Shown: positions 40,787 to 50,931 of the stretch, one piece after another
Position numbering within the stretch: the first letter of the stretch is position 1
Layout: each line of letters opens with the position of its first letter
Origin: Ideonella alba
GTDB lineage: Bacteria; Pseudomonadota; Gammaproteobacteria; Burkholderiales; Burkholderiaceae_C
Reading direction: 5' to 3'
Assembly (NCBI RefSeq): GCF_018069875.1
Contig: NZ_JAGQDF010000014.1
Coordinates: forward strand, 62,001 to 126,000
DNA length: 64,000 nucleotides
Translations under genes and position numbers: made by a program
Notes under the pieces: generated by a model
What the model saw: only the letters and a program-made list of their open reading frames with translations
Databases searched by the model: none
What the model was told of the DNA's origin: nothing

Positions 40787-43611
40787 ACGCCATGACTGAT
40801 CTGCCCAAGATGATCGCCTTCGTGCTGGACGGCCAGCCCGCCGAGGCCTTTGAAGGCGAGAGCATCCTGAAGGCCGCCGAGCGCCATGGCGTGAGCGTGC
40901 CGCGCCTGTGCTTCAGCGACGGCCTGCGCCCCGACGGCAACTGCCGCGCCTGCGTCGTCGAGGTCAAGGGCGAGCGCGCCTTGGCCGCCTCGTGCTGCCG
41001 CAGCGTGCAGCCTGGCATGGAGGTGAATGCCAGCGGCGAGCGCCCGCGCAAGAGCCAGCAGATGGTGCTGGAGCTGCTGCTGGCCGACCGCCCCGATCCC
41101 CGCGAGAGCGGCCGCCCGCTGGGCGAGCTGGCCGACTGGGCCGCTCGCCTGGGCGTGCAGCCGCGCGAGGCGCTGACCGCGCTGCGCGCCCCGGCGCCCG
41201 CCGCTGACCTGAGCCACCCGGCGATGGCGGTGAACCTGGACGCCTGCATCCAGTGCACCCGCTGCGTGCGCGCCTGCCGCGAGACGCAGAACAACGACGT
41301 CATCGGCGTGCTGCACCGCGGCGCCCACGCCCAGATCGCCTTCGACCTGGGCGACCCGATGGGCCTGAGCAGCTGCGTGGCCTGCGGCGAATGCGTGCAG
41401 GCCTGCCCCACCGGCGCGCTGTCGGCCAAGACCATGCCGCCGGGCCTGACGCCCGACCGCAGCGTCGACTCGGTCTGCCCCTTCTGCGGCGTGGGCTGCC
41501 TGCTGACCTGGCATGTCAAGGACGAGCAGATCGTTGGCGTCACCGGCCGCGACGGCCCGGCCAACGGCGGGCGGCTGTGCGTCAAGGGCCGTTTCGGCTA
41601 CGACTACATCCACCATCCGCAGCGCCTGACCCGGCCACTGGTGCGTCGCGCCGGCGTGGCCAAGGACCCCAGCATCCCCTGGCGCCAGGACCAGTGGGCC
41701 GAGGTCTTCCGCGAGGCCAGCTGGGACGAGGCGCTGGCGCTGGCCGCCGGCGGCCTGAAGTCGCTGCGCGACCAGCACGGCCCGAAGGCGCTGGCCGGCT
41801 TCGGCTCGGCCAAGGGCAGCAATGAAGAGGCCTACCTGTTCCAGAAGCTGGTGCGGGTGGGCTTCGGCAGCAACAACGTCGACCACTGCACCCGGCTGTG
41901 CCATGCCTCCAGCGTGGCGGCGCTGCTGGAAGGCGTGGGCTCGGGCGCGGTCAGCAACCCGGTGCGCGATGTGGAGCTGGCCGAGCTGTTCATCGTCATC
42001 GGCTCCAACCCCACCGCCAACCACCCGGTGGCCGCCACCTGGATGAAGAACGCCGCGCGCCGCGGCGCCAAGATCGTGCTGGCCGACCCGCGCCGCACCG
42101 AGCTGGCCCGCGACGCCTGGCAGGTGCTGAACTTCCGCCCCGACACCGACGTGGCCCTGGTCAACGCCATGCTCTACGTGGTGGTCGAGGAGGACCTGAT
42201 CGACCACGCCTTCGTCGCCCAGCGCGCCCACAACCTGCAGGCGGTGATCGACGGCGTCCAGGGCTTCAGCCCCGAGGCCATGGCGCCGATCTGCGGTATC
42301 CCGGCCCAGACCATCCGCGAGGTCACCCGCGCCTACGCGAAGAGCAAGGGCTCGATGATCCTGTGGGGCATGGGGGTGAGCCAGCACGTGCACGGCACCG
42401 ACAACGTGCGCAGCCTGATCGCGTTGGCCACGCTGACCGGCCAGATCGGCCGGTCCGGCACCGGCCTGCACCCGCTGCGCGGCCAGAACAACGTGCAAGG
42501 GGCCAGCGACGCCGGCCTGATCCCGATGATGTTCCCCAACTACCAGCGGGTGAACAACGCCGAGGCCCATGCCTGGTTCGAGCGCTTCTGGGGCACGCCG
42601 CTGGACGCCACGCCGGGCTACACGGTGGTCGAGATCCTGCACAAGGCCAAGGCGCCCGACAGTGACCCGCACAAGATCCGCGGCATGTATGTGATGGGCG
42701 AAAACCCGGCGATGTCCGACCCCGACCTGAACCATGCGCGCGAAGGCCTGGCCTCGCTGCAGCACCTGGTGGTGCAGGACCTGTTCCTCACCGAGACCGC
42801 CTGGCTGGCCGACGTGGTGCTGCCCGCCAGCGCCTGGCCCGAGAAGTGGGGCACCGCCACCAACACCGACCGCATGGTGCAGATGGGCCGCCCCGCCGTG
42901 GCGCCGCCGGGTGATGCGCGGCGCGACCTGTGGATCCTGCAGCAGCTGGCGCGCGGCATGGGCCTGGACTGGCGCTACGAGGGCCCGGACGACGGTGTCG
43001 CCGCGGTCTTTGAAGAGATGCGCCAGGCCATGCACGGCGTGATCGCCGGCGTCAGCTGGGAGCGGTTGCTGCAGGCCGATTCGGTCACCTACCCCTGCAT
43101 GAGCGAAGACGACCCCGGCCAGCCCATCGTCTTCACCGACGGCGTGCCCACCGACGACGGCAAGGTCCACCTGGTGCCCACCTCGCTGGTGCCGGGCAAC
43201 GAGCCGCCGGATGCCGACTACCCCTTCGTGCTGATCACCGGCCGCCAGCTCGAGCACTGGCACACCGGCAGCATGACGCGGCGCAGCCGGGTGCTGGATG
43301 CGGTGGAGCCCCTGGCCACCGCCAGCCTGTGCGGCGCTGATCTGCAGCGCCTGGGCCTGCAGCCCGGCGATGCGCTGACGGTGGCCTCGCGCCGCGGCAG
43401 CGTCACGCTGCATGCGCGGCGCGACGACGGCACGCCCGAGGGCACGGTCTTCATCCCCTTCGCCTACGCCGAGGCGGCGGCCAACCTGCTGACCAACCCG
43501 GCGCTGGACCCCTTCGGCAAGATCCCGGAATTCAAGTACTGCGCGGTGCGGGTCAGCGCCGGCGGCGAGGTGCTGGCCACCGCAGGCTATGGCACCGGGG
43601 CGGTACAGTGA
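40783..43611 (+). CDS. fdsA: NAD-dependent formate dehydrogenase alpha subunit (molybdenum)
   Basis: The 942-residue catalytic subunit oxidises formate to CO2. It has an N-terminal 2Fe-2S domain (VSVPRLCFSDGLRPDGNCRACVVEV), a His-Cys3 region and two 4Fe-4S clusters (CIQCTRCVRACRE and CVACGECVQACPTGAL). The Mo-bisPGD part begins VCPFCGVGCLLTWHVK. The Mo-ligand position is Cys373 (TRLCHASSVAALLEG), not selenocysteine. The GTG start at 40783 lies 7 nt after GGAGG and inside the fdsB stop (GTGA); an ATG at 40792 is the alternative. The usual fdsC/fdsD genes do not follow. Confidence 0.94.
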   Translation: MNAMTDLPKMIAFVLDGQPAEAFEGESILKAAERHGVSVPRLCFSDGLRPDGNCRACVVEVKGERALAASCCRSVQPGMEVNASGERPRKSQQMVLELLLADRPDPRESGRPLGELADWAARLGVQPREALTALRAPAPAADLSHPAMAVNLDACIQCTRCVRACRETQNNDVIGVLHRGAHAQIAFDLGDPMGLSSCVACGECVQACPTGALSAKTMPPGLTPDRSVDSVCPFCGVGCLLTWHVKDEQIVGVTGRDGPANGGRLCVKGRFGYDYIHHPQRLTRPLVRRAGVAKDPSIPWRQDQWAEVFREASWDEALALAAGGLKSLRDQHGPKALAGFGSAKGSNEEAYLFQKLVRVGFGSNNVDHCTRLCHASSVAALLEGVGSGAVSNPVRDVELAELFIVIGSNPTANHPVAATWMKNAARRGAKIVLADPRRTELARDAWQVLNFRPDTDVALVNAMLYVVVEEDLIDHAFVAQRAHNLQAVIDGVQGFSPEAMAPICGIPAQTIREVTRAYAKSKGSMILWGMGVSQHVHGTDNVRSLIALATLTGQIGRSGTGLHPLRGQNNVQGASDAGLIPMMFPNYQRVNNAEAHAWFERFWGTPLDATPGYTVVEILHKAKAPDSDPHKIRGMYVMGENPAMSDPDLNHAREGLASLQHLVVQDLFLTETAWLADVVLPASAWPEKWGTATNTDRMVQMGRPAVAPPGDARRDLWILQQLARGMGLDWRYEGPDDGVAAVFEEMRQAMHGVIAGVSWERLLQADSVTYPCMSEDDPGQPIVFTDGVPTDDGKVHLVPTSLVPGNEPPDADYPFVLITGRQLEHWHTGSMTRRSRVLDAVEPLATASLCGADLQRLGLQPGDALTVASRRGSVTLHARRDDGTPEGTVFIPFAYAEAAANLLTNPALDPFGKIPEFKYCAVRVSAGGEVLATAGYGTGAVQ

Positions 43612-43615
43612 GCGC

Positions 43616-44263
43616 ATGTCCCGGCCCTTTCTGCTGCTTGATCTGGATGGCACGCTGAGCGACCCGCAGCAGGGCATCGCCCGCTCGATCAACCACGCGC
43701 TGGCCTCGATCGGGCAGGCGACGCAGGACGAGGCGGCGCTGACGCGCTACATCGGCCCGCCGCTGTCCGAGTCCTTCCGTGAACTGGTGCCCGGCGCCGA
43801 CGAGGCCACGGTGCAGGCGCTGCTGGCCGCCTACCGCGCGCGCTACGGCGCGGTCGGCTACGCCGAGAACACGATGTATGCCGGCGTGCCCGAGGCCCTG
43901 GCCGCGCTGGCCGGGGCGGGGGCCACGCTGGTGCTGTGCACCTCCAAGCGGGTGGACTTCGCCGAGCAGATCCTGCGCCTCTTTGGCCTGCGCGAGCACT
44001 TCGCCTGGCTCAGCGGCGGCCGCGACGGCCTGCACAAGTGGCAGCAGCTGGGCGAGCTGCGTGCCGCCGGGCGCGTGCCCGACCACGCGGTGATGATCGG
44101 CGACCGCGCGGTGGACCTGATCGCCGCGCACCGCAATGGCCTGGACAGCGGCGCAGTGCGCTGGGGCCATGGCAGCCAGGACGAGCTGGCGGCCGAGTCG
44201 CCCACCCACTGGTTCGACCAGCCGCAGGACTGGCTCCGACTGGTGGCAGACTCGGCGGCATGA
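43616..44263 (+). CDS. gph: HAD-family phosphatase (phosphoglycolate phosphatase-like)
   Basis: The 215-residue enzyme opens with the HAD nucleophile motif [16 protein letters not shown] and has a helical cap typical of the Gph class ([16 protein letters not shown]). Motif II is LVLCTSKR and motif IV is [12 protein letters not shown]. The start ATG lies 4 nt after the fdsA stop (43611), so it may be read through from the fds transcript. Phosphoglycolate is the commonest substrate, but pyrophosphate or other phosphates are possible. Confidence 0.85.
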   Translation: MSRPFLLLDLDGTLSDPQQGIARSINHALASIGQATQDEAALTRYIGPPLSESFRELVPGADEATVQALLAAYRARYGAVGYAENTMYAGVPEALAALAGAGATLVLCTSKRVDFAEQILRLFGLREHFAWLSGGRDGLHKWQQLGELRAAGRVPDHAVMIGDRAVDLIAAHRNGLDSGAVRWGHGSQDELAAESPTHWFDQPQDWLRLVADSAA

Positions 44264-45018
44264 ACATGGCTGCCTCCCGCATTGCTCTCGTCACCGGCGC
44301 CGGCTCCGGCATTGGCCAGGCCTGCGCGCTGGCCCTGATGGCCGCCGGCTGGACCGTGGTCTTCAGCGGCCGCTCGGCCGACAAGCTGCAGGCCGCGATC
44401 AACACCTCACCCACGCCGGAGCGCGGTGTGGCGATCGTCGCCGATGTCACCGACGAGGCCTCGGTCGATGCGCTGTTCGCGCAGATCCAGCAGCGCTTCG
44501 GCCGCCTGGACCTGCTGTTCAACAACGCCGGCGTGTTCACCGCTGGCGTGCCGCTGGAAGACCTGCCGCTGGCCGCCTGGCGCGCCGCGGTGGACACCAA
44601 CCTGACCGGCGCCTTCCTATGCACCCGCGCCGCCTTCCGGTTGATGAAGGCGCAGTCGCCGCGCGGCGGGCGCATCCTCAACAACGGCTCGATCTCGGCC
44701 CACGTGCCGCGGCCGAATTCGGCGGCCTACACCGCCACCAAGCACGCGATGACCGGGCTGACCAAGTCCTGCGCGCTGGACGGCCGGGCCTTCGACATCG
44801 CGGTGGGCCAGATCGACATCGGCAACGCCGCCACCGACATGACCACCGCCATGGCCGCCGGCATGCCGCAGGCCGACGGCAGCGTGCGCGCCGAGGCCCG
44901 CATGCACGTGCGCCATGTGGCTGACGCGGTGGTGCAGATGGCCGGCCTGCCGCTGGAGGCCAACGTGCTGTTCATGACGGTGATGGCCACCGGCATGCCC
45001 TTCGTCGGGCGGGGCTGA
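44260..45018 (+). CDS. short-chain dehydrogenase/reductase
   Basis: The 252-residue Rossmann enzyme has [15 protein letters not shown] for cofactor binding, NNAG, and the catalytic set around [23 protein letters not shown] (Ser, Tyr, Lys). FSGRSADKL suggests NADP preference through Arg, though this is not firm. It overlaps the phosphatase stop by ATGA. The substrate is not known. Confidence 0.85.
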   Translation: MNMAASRIALVTGAGSGIGQACALALMAAGWTVVFSGRSADKLQAAINTSPTPERGVAIVADVTDEASVDALFAQIQQRFGRLDLLFNNAGVFTAGVPLEDLPLAAWRAAVDTNLTGAFLCTRAAFRLMKAQSPRGGRILNNGSISAHVPRPNSAAYTATKHAMTGLTKSCALDGRAFDIAVGQIDIGNAATDMTTAMAAGMPQADGSVRAEARMHVRHVADAVVQMAGLPLEANVLFMTVMATGMPFVGRG

Positions 45019-45195
45019 ACACTTCGCCGCCGCCGTGGCGGCACGGATTCCGGTGGCGCCTGCGCACCCCTAGGTCAAGGGGCGCGCGAACGACTGAACC
45101 TTGATCCGAGGGAGGGTGCGCACGCCCGGCGGCTGGCAGCATCCTCAGATGCGGCGCGCCGGAAGGGATGGTGCGCTGCCCTCTGGAGGATTGCC
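45019..45195 (+). other. intergenic region before the giant glycine-rich gene
   Basis: This 177-nt stretch holds the inverted segment CACCCCTAGGTCAAGGGGCG near 45065-45085, with imperfect arms, and a good ribosome site (TGGAGGATTGCC) ahead of ATG 45196. I could not assign a sigma-70 promoter. Confidence 0.4.
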
Positions 45196-48100
45196 ATGAA
45201 CCGACCCACCCCTGCCCGCCGCGCCCGCGGCATGACCCGTCCGCTGGCCATGGGGGCGGTGCTGGTGCCGCTGCTGCTCAGCACCGCGATCCAGCAGGCC
45301 TGGGCGACCACGGTCAACGACACCGGGACCGCCGGCACGACCGGTACGCCCGGCTCCTCACCAGGCGGCGCTGGCGGCAATGGCGGCACCGGCGGCAGTG
45401 CCAACGCGGCGGCCGGCCCCAATGGCGACAGCAGCAACGCGGCCAATGCCAATGGCGGCAACGGCGGCAGCGGCGGCAACGGCGGCGGCGGTACCGCGGT
45501 CATCCAGGGTGGCTCCGGTGGCAACGGCGGCGATGGCGGATCGGCCACGGCCAGCGCCACCACGGCGCCCGCCGCGGGTTCTGCCACCTCCACCGCGACC
45601 GCCAACGGCGGCAGTGGCGGCGCCGGCGGCAGCGGTGGCGGCAACGGTGGCGCCGGGCCCGGCCTGGGCGGCAGCGGTGGCAGCGGTGCCAGCGCCACGG
45701 CCACGGCCGTGGCCACCGGCGTCGGGGCCTCGGCCGGATCGGCCACCGCGTCGGCCGGCGGCGGCAATGGCGGCTCCGGCCGCGACAGCGGCCGTGTCGG
45801 CGGCAATGGCGCCACGGCCAGTGCGTCCGCCACCGCCAACTCCGGCAGCGGCACGGCCACGGCCACCGTCAACGTGTACGGCGGTCATGGCGGCACCGGC
45901 TTCACCACCGCCCAGGGTGGCAACGGCGCGGCGGTGTCGGTGACCGGCGCGGTCAGCGGCAACACCACCGGTACGCTGGCGCTGAACCAGAACGCCACCG
46001 GCGGCAGCGGCGGCTATTCCTACGAATCCAACGCGGGCGCCGCCGGCGCCGCCAGCAGCACGCTGATCTACACCAACAACACGCCGTCCACGATCAATGC
46101 CACGGTGCGGTCCAACGGCGGCACCGGCGGCGGCACCACCAGCGGCACCACCACCGCTGGCGCGCAGGCCACCACCAATGTCCGCATCACCGGCAGCGGC
46201 GCGCTCAATGTCAATGGCTACGCCAATGGCGGGGACGGCGGCGCTGGCGGCAGTGCCCACGGGGCGGCCGGTGCCCGCGGCACCAGCACCGCCCGCGCCA
46301 CCACCGCCGGCGCGGCGACGGTGACCGTGGGCAGCTATGCCACCGGGGGCAACGGCGGCTCGGCCAGCGGGGCGGGCCGCATCGCGGGGTCCGGCGCGAA
46401 TGGCGTGACCTCGGCCAACGGCCAGAGCGGCAGCGGCACGGTCACCGTGACGGCACGCGCCACGGCCGGCAGCGGCGGCACGGGCGGCACTGGCGCTGAC
46501 GCGGGCGACGGGGCCAACCAGGTGGTCACCGACGCCGCCGTCGGCAAGACCACCGGCACGCTGAACCTGAACCAGGAGGCCTATGCCGGTCATGGCGGCA
46601 CGGCGAGTGACGGCATCGCCGGCGACGGCGGCAACGCCACCTCGCGCCTGACGCGCAACGACACCTTCGCCAGCCAGCACACGGTCAACCTCTACAGCCG
46701 CGGCGGCAATGGTGGTGGGGCCACCACCGGCACCGCCGGCGCGTCGGGCACAGCGCTGAGCGAGGCCACGGTCACCGCGGTCGGCAACCTGACCCTGAAC
46801 ATCGATGCGTTGGGCGGCACCGGCGGCGCCGACGGCGCCGGCAGCGGCAGCGCCGGTGCCAAGGGCACGGCCAACGCCAGCGGCAGCACCGTGGCCAACA
46901 AGACGGCCACCGTCACCGCCACCGCCACCGGCGGCACCGGCGGTTCGGCCTCGGGCAGCGGGGCAGGCGGCAACGGCGGCCAGGCCGCGCTGACCAGCAG
47001 TGGCGCCTCCGGCAACGGCACGGTCATTGCCACGGGCACCGCCACCGGCGGCTCAGGCGGCACGGGTTACTCCGGGGCCGGCGGTGGCAATGGCGCGTCG
47101 ATCAGCGTGGTCGACGCGGTGTCGGCCACCACCAATGGCATCGCGACGATCAACCAGACGGCCAATGGCGGCAGCGGCGGGTACTCCTACACCGCCACGG
47201 CCGGCAGCGGCGGCAATGCCACCAGCAATCTGCTGCGTGACGACACCACCGCCACCCGTCTGACGGTCACGCTGCGGGCGGACGCCGGCAACGGTGGCGG
47301 CACCACCAGCGGCACCGGCGGCGCCTCCGGCAATGCCAGCTCGGCGCTGGACCTCAGCGGCGTCGGCCAATTGCAGGCCAGCAGCTATGCCACCGGTGGC
47401 AGTGGCGGCGGCGGCTCCACGAACAATGGCCGCAATGGCGGCACGGCGGCCTCGACGGCCGTGGCCGATGCGGTGCTGTCCGCGCCGGTGTCGGTGCTGG
47501 CCCAGGCCAATGGCGGCACGGGCGGCACCAGCAGCGCCGGCACGGCGGGCGCCGGTGGTGGCGCCAGCGCGTCGGCGTCGGGCACCAGCGGCAGCGGCGC
47601 GGTCAACGTCACCAGCCGCAGCTACGGCGGCTCAGGCGGCGCGGCCTCGGACACCGGCACTGGCGGCGCGGGGGCGGCCGTCACGCTGACCGACAGCGTG
47701 GGCGGCGGCACTTCGGGCATCCTGACGATGGCGCAGCTGGCCCAGGGCGGCACGGGCGGCAACAGCGCCAGCGGCGTGGCCGGCAAGGGCGGCAATGCCA
47801 GCAGCAGCCTGACGCGCAATGACCTGCTGGCCTCGACCCTCAATGTCGACGTCACCGCCAACGGCGGGGCTGGCGGCACCTCGTCGCTGGGCAGCACGCT
47901 GGGCGGCGGCACGGCCACCACGCAGGCCACGATCGACGCGGTGAACACCCTCAACCTCGACGGCGCCGCCACCGGCGGCACCGGCGGTGCCGGGGGCACC
48001 GATGCCAGCGGCGCCAAGGGCGGCAATGCCAGCACCACGCTGGTGGGACGCAGCCTCGGCACCGCGGCGGTGCGCGTCACCGGCACCGCCACCGGCGGGC

Positions 48101-50931
48101 GTGGCGGCCAGGCCTCCGGGGCGGGCCGCACGGCCGGCGCAGGGGGCAGCGCCAGCACCAGCGTCGCCGGCCAGTCCGAGGACGGCACGCTGACGCTGAC
48201 GGCCGCCACCAACGGCGGCGATGGGGGCACCGGCTATGTCGGCGCCAGCGGCGGTGCCGGCGCCAACGCGTCGGCGACCAACGCGGTCGGCGGCACCTCC
48301 ACCGGCACGATCTACCTGACCCAGAACGTGGCGGGTGGCACTGGCGGCTATTCCTACACCGGCCAGGCCGGCAACGGTGGCAGCGCCACCAACAACCTGA
48401 CGGTGTCGCTGGTCGATGCCGAGTACCTGAACATCTCGATGACCACCAACGGTGGCGCGGGCGGCAGCACCAGCAGTGGCCTGGCGGGCCAGGGTGACCA
48501 GGCCTCGTCCCAGTTGTCGGGCACGGCGCCGGGCCGCACCTTCCTGGTCGGCTACGCCAACGGCGGCGCCGGCGGATCGGTCGGCAGCGGCGTGGCCAGT
48601 GGCGGCAATGGCGCCTCGGCCTCGTCCCAGGTCAGCGCCAGCAGCTCGCTGGACTTCGACGCCCAGGCCCAGGCGCAGACAACCGGTGGCGCCGGCGGCA
48701 CCGGCCGCGGCGTGGGCCAGGTCGGGGGCGCCGGGGCCTCGTCCACTGGCAGCGCCAACGCCAGCAGCGGCACCGGCACCGCCACCGTCATCGTGCGTGC
48801 CTACGGCGGCAGCGGCGGTGACGGCCTGAACGGCGCCAACGGCGGGCAGGGCGCGGCCATCTCGCTGGTCAATGCCGTGAGCGGGAGCACGCTGGGCGCG
48901 CTGTCGGCCACGCAGAATGCCTATGGCGGCGCCGGCGGCAGCACCGACAGCGGTGTCGCCGGCAACGGCGCCAATGCCAGCTCGCAGCTGACACTGAACA
49001 CCGGGTCGGCGGCGTCGGCGTCGGTGGTCGCGGCGGCCAATGGCGGCGTCGGCGGACAGACCGCCGCAGGCACCAGCGGCACCGGCGGCCAGGCCAACAG
49101 TTCGGTCACGGCCAGCGGCAGCGGCACGCTGTCGGTGGGCTCGTACGCCACCGGCGCCACGGGCGGTGGCGGCACCTCCACCGCGTCGGGCAACAGTGGC
49201 GGCAGCGCGCAGGCCAGTGGCAGCGCCACCACCGTGCTGTCACGCGCCGCCACCGTGGATGTCCAGGCCCATGGCGGCAACGGCGGCTCGGCCGTGGGCG
49301 TCGGCCAGACCGGCGGCAACGGCGCCACCGCCAATGCCTCGGCCCAGGCCACCTCGAGCACCGGCGCGGTGTCGGTGACGGCGCTGGCCGACGCCGGTGC
49401 CGGCGGGACGGGCAGCACCGGCGCCAATGGCGGCCAGGGCGCCTCGGTCACGCTGGTCGGCGCGGTCAACGGGGTCACGCGCGGCGCGCTGAACCTGAGC
49501 CAGACGGCCTCGGCCGGCGCGGGCGGCTACTCGTACACCGCCCAGGGCGGCCAGGGCGGCAACGCGCAGTCCAACCTGATCCGCAACAACCTGCAGGGCC
49601 GCGCGATCACCGTGACCAACAACGCCAATGGCGGCGCGGGTGGCGGCACCAGCACCGGCACCGGTGGCAGCGGCGGCAATGCCGGCACCAACACCGGCAT
49701 CACCACGGTCAACACCCTGGGCACGCTGACGCTGAACACCACCGCCACGGCCGGCAATGGCGTGGGCGCCGGCACCGGGGGCAGCGCCGATGCGCGCGGC
49801 AACGGCACCGCGGCCCGCACCGCCACGGTCAACGCCTATGCCAATGGCGGCACTGGCGCCAGCGCCGGCCAGGCCGACGCTTCGGCCACGGCCAACACCA
49901 CCGCCGCGGCGGGTGCGTCCGCGGCCAATGCCCGCGCCACCTCGGTGGCGGGCACGGCCAACGCGACCGCGGTGACCACCGGCATCGATGCGGCCGACCT
50001 GTCGTCCTACGCCTGGGCCAATGGCGCGGCCGGCCTGGCCACGGCGCGCAGCACCGCCACCAGCGGCACCAGCAGCATCCAGACCAGTGCCGAGGCGGAC
50101 GTCAAGGCCACCACCATCAGCCAGGCCTCATCGTCCTACAACCCGGCCACCGGCCTGAACTTCCCCAACCTGAACGGCGGCAGCAACGGCATGCAGGCCT
50201 TCTCGTTCGCCAATGGCGCGCCCAACGCCTCGTCGCTGAACACGCTGCTGGGTGCGCACCCCACCGTGGCGGCGGCGGTGGGTTCGGGCGTGGTGATCGG
50301 GCTGGGGTCGCTGGGCGCCAACTACACCGGCGGTACGGGCACCCGCACCTACACGGCCAGCGCGCTCTACAGCTTCAACCTGAACACCGCGGCCGACCTG
50401 ACGCTGGGCCTGCTGGACATCAGCGCCTACAACGGCGGCTTCGACACGCTGAACTTCAAGGTCAAGCGGGGCGGCACCACCGTGCTGAACGCCAACTTCG
50501 CCACGCTGCCCGACGCCCAGGCCTACTTCACCGACAAGTCCAAGACGCTGACCGGCTTTGTCGCGGGCAACAACACGGTGCTGCTGACCTACACGCTGAC
50601 CGCCAGCGCCAGCAAGGGCTCGGACATCAGCTACCTGCTGAGCCGGCCGAATGGCTCGGCGCTGTGGACACCGCCCGCCAGCGCCGCCGAACGCCAGGCC
50701 CAGCTGACCGAGAACTGGGCCGCGGCCTACCAGGCCATGGCGCAGTTGCGCGCGCAGGCGTCGGCGCCTGCGATCGCCAGCGGCCTGCAGCCCTCGATGA
50801 ACGGCTCCACGCTGGCCGGCGGCTCGGCCCCCCGCACGCCGGCACCGGCCACCGCCGGCCAGGCCGCCACGCGCACGCCGGGCGACCTGCGCGGCGCCGA
50901 CGTGCGCACGCGCGGCGCGATGCTGCCTTGA
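45196..50931 (+). CDS. giant glycine-rich modular secreted protein
   Basis: The 1911-residue product starts with a basic n-region (MNRPTPARRARGMTRPL), a hydrophobic stretch and a likely cleavage after QQAWA, so it leaves the cytosol. Residues from about 50 to 1600 are Gly/Ala/Ser/Thr/Asn-rich GGxGG runs, like mycobacterial PE_PGRS tracts, arranged in roughly 195-residue modules. The last 300 or so residues are different. They include a beta-rich segment (LYSFNLNTAADLTLGLLDIS ... KTLTGFVAGNNTVLLTYTLT) resembling choice-of-anchor domains and an Ala/Pro tail. I saw no cysteine, sorting signal or autotransporter barrel. The stop overlaps the start of the barrel gene. Role unknown: a matrix fibre, adhesin or cell-surface layer is possible. 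Confidence 0.85.
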   Translation: MNRPTPARRARGMTRPLAMGAVLVPLLLSTAIQQAWATTVNDTGTAGTTGTPGSSPGGAGGNGGTGGSANAAAGPNGDSSNAANANGGNGGSGGNGGGGTAVIQGGSGGNGGDGGSATASATTAPAAGSATSTATANGGSGGAGGSGGGNGGAGPGLGGSGGSGASATATAVATGVGASAGSATASAGGGNGGSGRDSGRVGGNGATASASATANSGSGTATATVNVYGGHGGTGFTTAQGGNGAAVSVTGAVSGNTTGTLALNQNATGGSGGYSYESNAGAAGAASSTLIYTNNTPSTINATVRSNGGTGGGTTSGTTTAGAQATTNVRITGSGALNVNGYANGGDGGAGGSAHGAAGARGTSTARATTAGAATVTVGSYATGGNGGSASGAGRIAGSGANGVTSANGQSGSGTVTVTARATAGSGGTGGTGADAGDGANQVVTDAAVGKTTGTLNLNQEAYAGHGGTASDGIAGDGGNATSRLTRNDTFASQHTVNLYSRGGNGGGATTGTAGASGTALSEATVTAVGNLTLNIDALGGTGGADGAGSGSAGAKGTANASGSTVANKTATVTATATGGTGGSASGSGAGGNGGQAALTSSGASGNGTVIATGTATGGSGGTGYSGAGGGNGASISVVDAVSATTNGIATINQTANGGSGGYSYTATAGSGGNATSNLLRDDTTATRLTVTLRADAGNGGGTTSGTGGASGNASSALDLSGVGQLQASSYATGGSGGGGSTNNGRNGGTAASTAVADAVLSAPVSVLAQANGGTGGTSSAGTAGAGGGASASASGTSGSGAVNVTSRSYGGSGGAASDTGTGGAGAAVTLTDSVGGGTSGILTMAQLAQGGTGGNSASGVAGKGGNASSSLTRNDLLASTLNVDVTANGGAGGTSSLGSTLGGGTATTQATIDAVNTLNLDGAATGGTGGAGGTDASGAKGGNASTTLVGRSLGTAAVRVTGTATGGRGGQASGAGRTAGAGGSASTSVAGQSEDGTLTLTAATNGGDGGTGYVGASGGAGANASATNAVGGTSTGTIYLTQNVAGGTGGYSYTGQAGNGGSATNNLTVSLVDAEYLNISMTTNGGAGGSTSSGLAGQGDQASSQLSGTAPGRTFLVGYANGGAGGSVGSGVASGGNGASASSQVSASSSLDFDAQAQAQTTGGAGGTGRGVGQVGGAGASSTGSANASSGTGTATVIVRAYGGSGGDGLNGANGGQGAAISLVNAVSGSTLGALSATQNAYGGAGGSTDSGVAGNGANASSQLTLNTGSAASASVVAAANGGVGGQTAAGTSGTGGQANSSVTASGSGTLSVGSYATGATGGGGTSTASGNSGGSAQASGSATTVLSRAATVDVQAHGGNGGSAVGVGQTGGNGATANASAQATSSTGAVSVTALADAGAGGTGSTGANGGQGASVTLVGAVNGVTRGALNLSQTASAGAGGYSYTAQGGQGGNAQSNLIRNNLQGRAITVTNNANGGAGGGTSTGTGGSGGNAGTNTGITTVNTLGTLTLNTTATAGNGVGAGTGGSADARGNGTAARTATVNAYANGGTGASAGQADASATANTTAAAGASAANARATSVAGTANATAVTTGIDAADLSSYAWANGAAGLATARSTATSGTSSIQTSAEADVKATTISQASSSYNPATGLNFPNLNGGSNGMQAFSFANGAPNASSLNTLLGAHPTVAAAVGSGVVIGLGSLGANYTGGTGTRTYTASALYSFNLNTAADLTLGLLDISAYNGGFDTLNFKVKRGGTTVLNANFATLPDAQAYFTDKSKTLTGFVAGNNTVLLTYTLTASASKGSDISYLLSRPNGSALWTPPASAAERQAQLTENWAAAYQAMAQLRAQASAPAIASGLQPSMNGSTLAGGSAPRTPAPATAGQAATRTPGDLRGADVRTRGAMLP
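45970..50070 (+). repeat. seven large (about 585-bp) coding modules
   Basis: The segment G-x-L-x-L-x-Q-x-A-x-G-G, often followed by GGYSYT and GGNAxSNLxR(N/D)(N/D), recurs at 45970, 46555, 47137, 47716, 48304, 48895 and 49483. Spacings are 585, 582, 579, 588, 591 and 588 bp (193-197 residues). Between anchors each module passes through GGGTTSGTGG, a GSYATGG step and a VTxxAxxGxGGTGxxGA stretch. All spacings are multiples of three. Confidence 0.85.

Noticed and set aside
41881-41910. Selenocysteine in the formate dehydrogenase
   Set aside because: The Mo-ligand position is an ordinary TGC codon (Cys373); no in-frame TGA is present.
40408-43692. A 1094-codon antisense frame over fdsA
   Set aside because: Translation is His/Gln/Arg-rich shadow sequence; fdsA is fully supported by cofactor motifs.
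50664-50927. A longer barrel protein starting at ATG 50664
   Set aside because: The added 88 residues are Arg/Ala-rich shadow of the giant gene and would bury the signal peptide.
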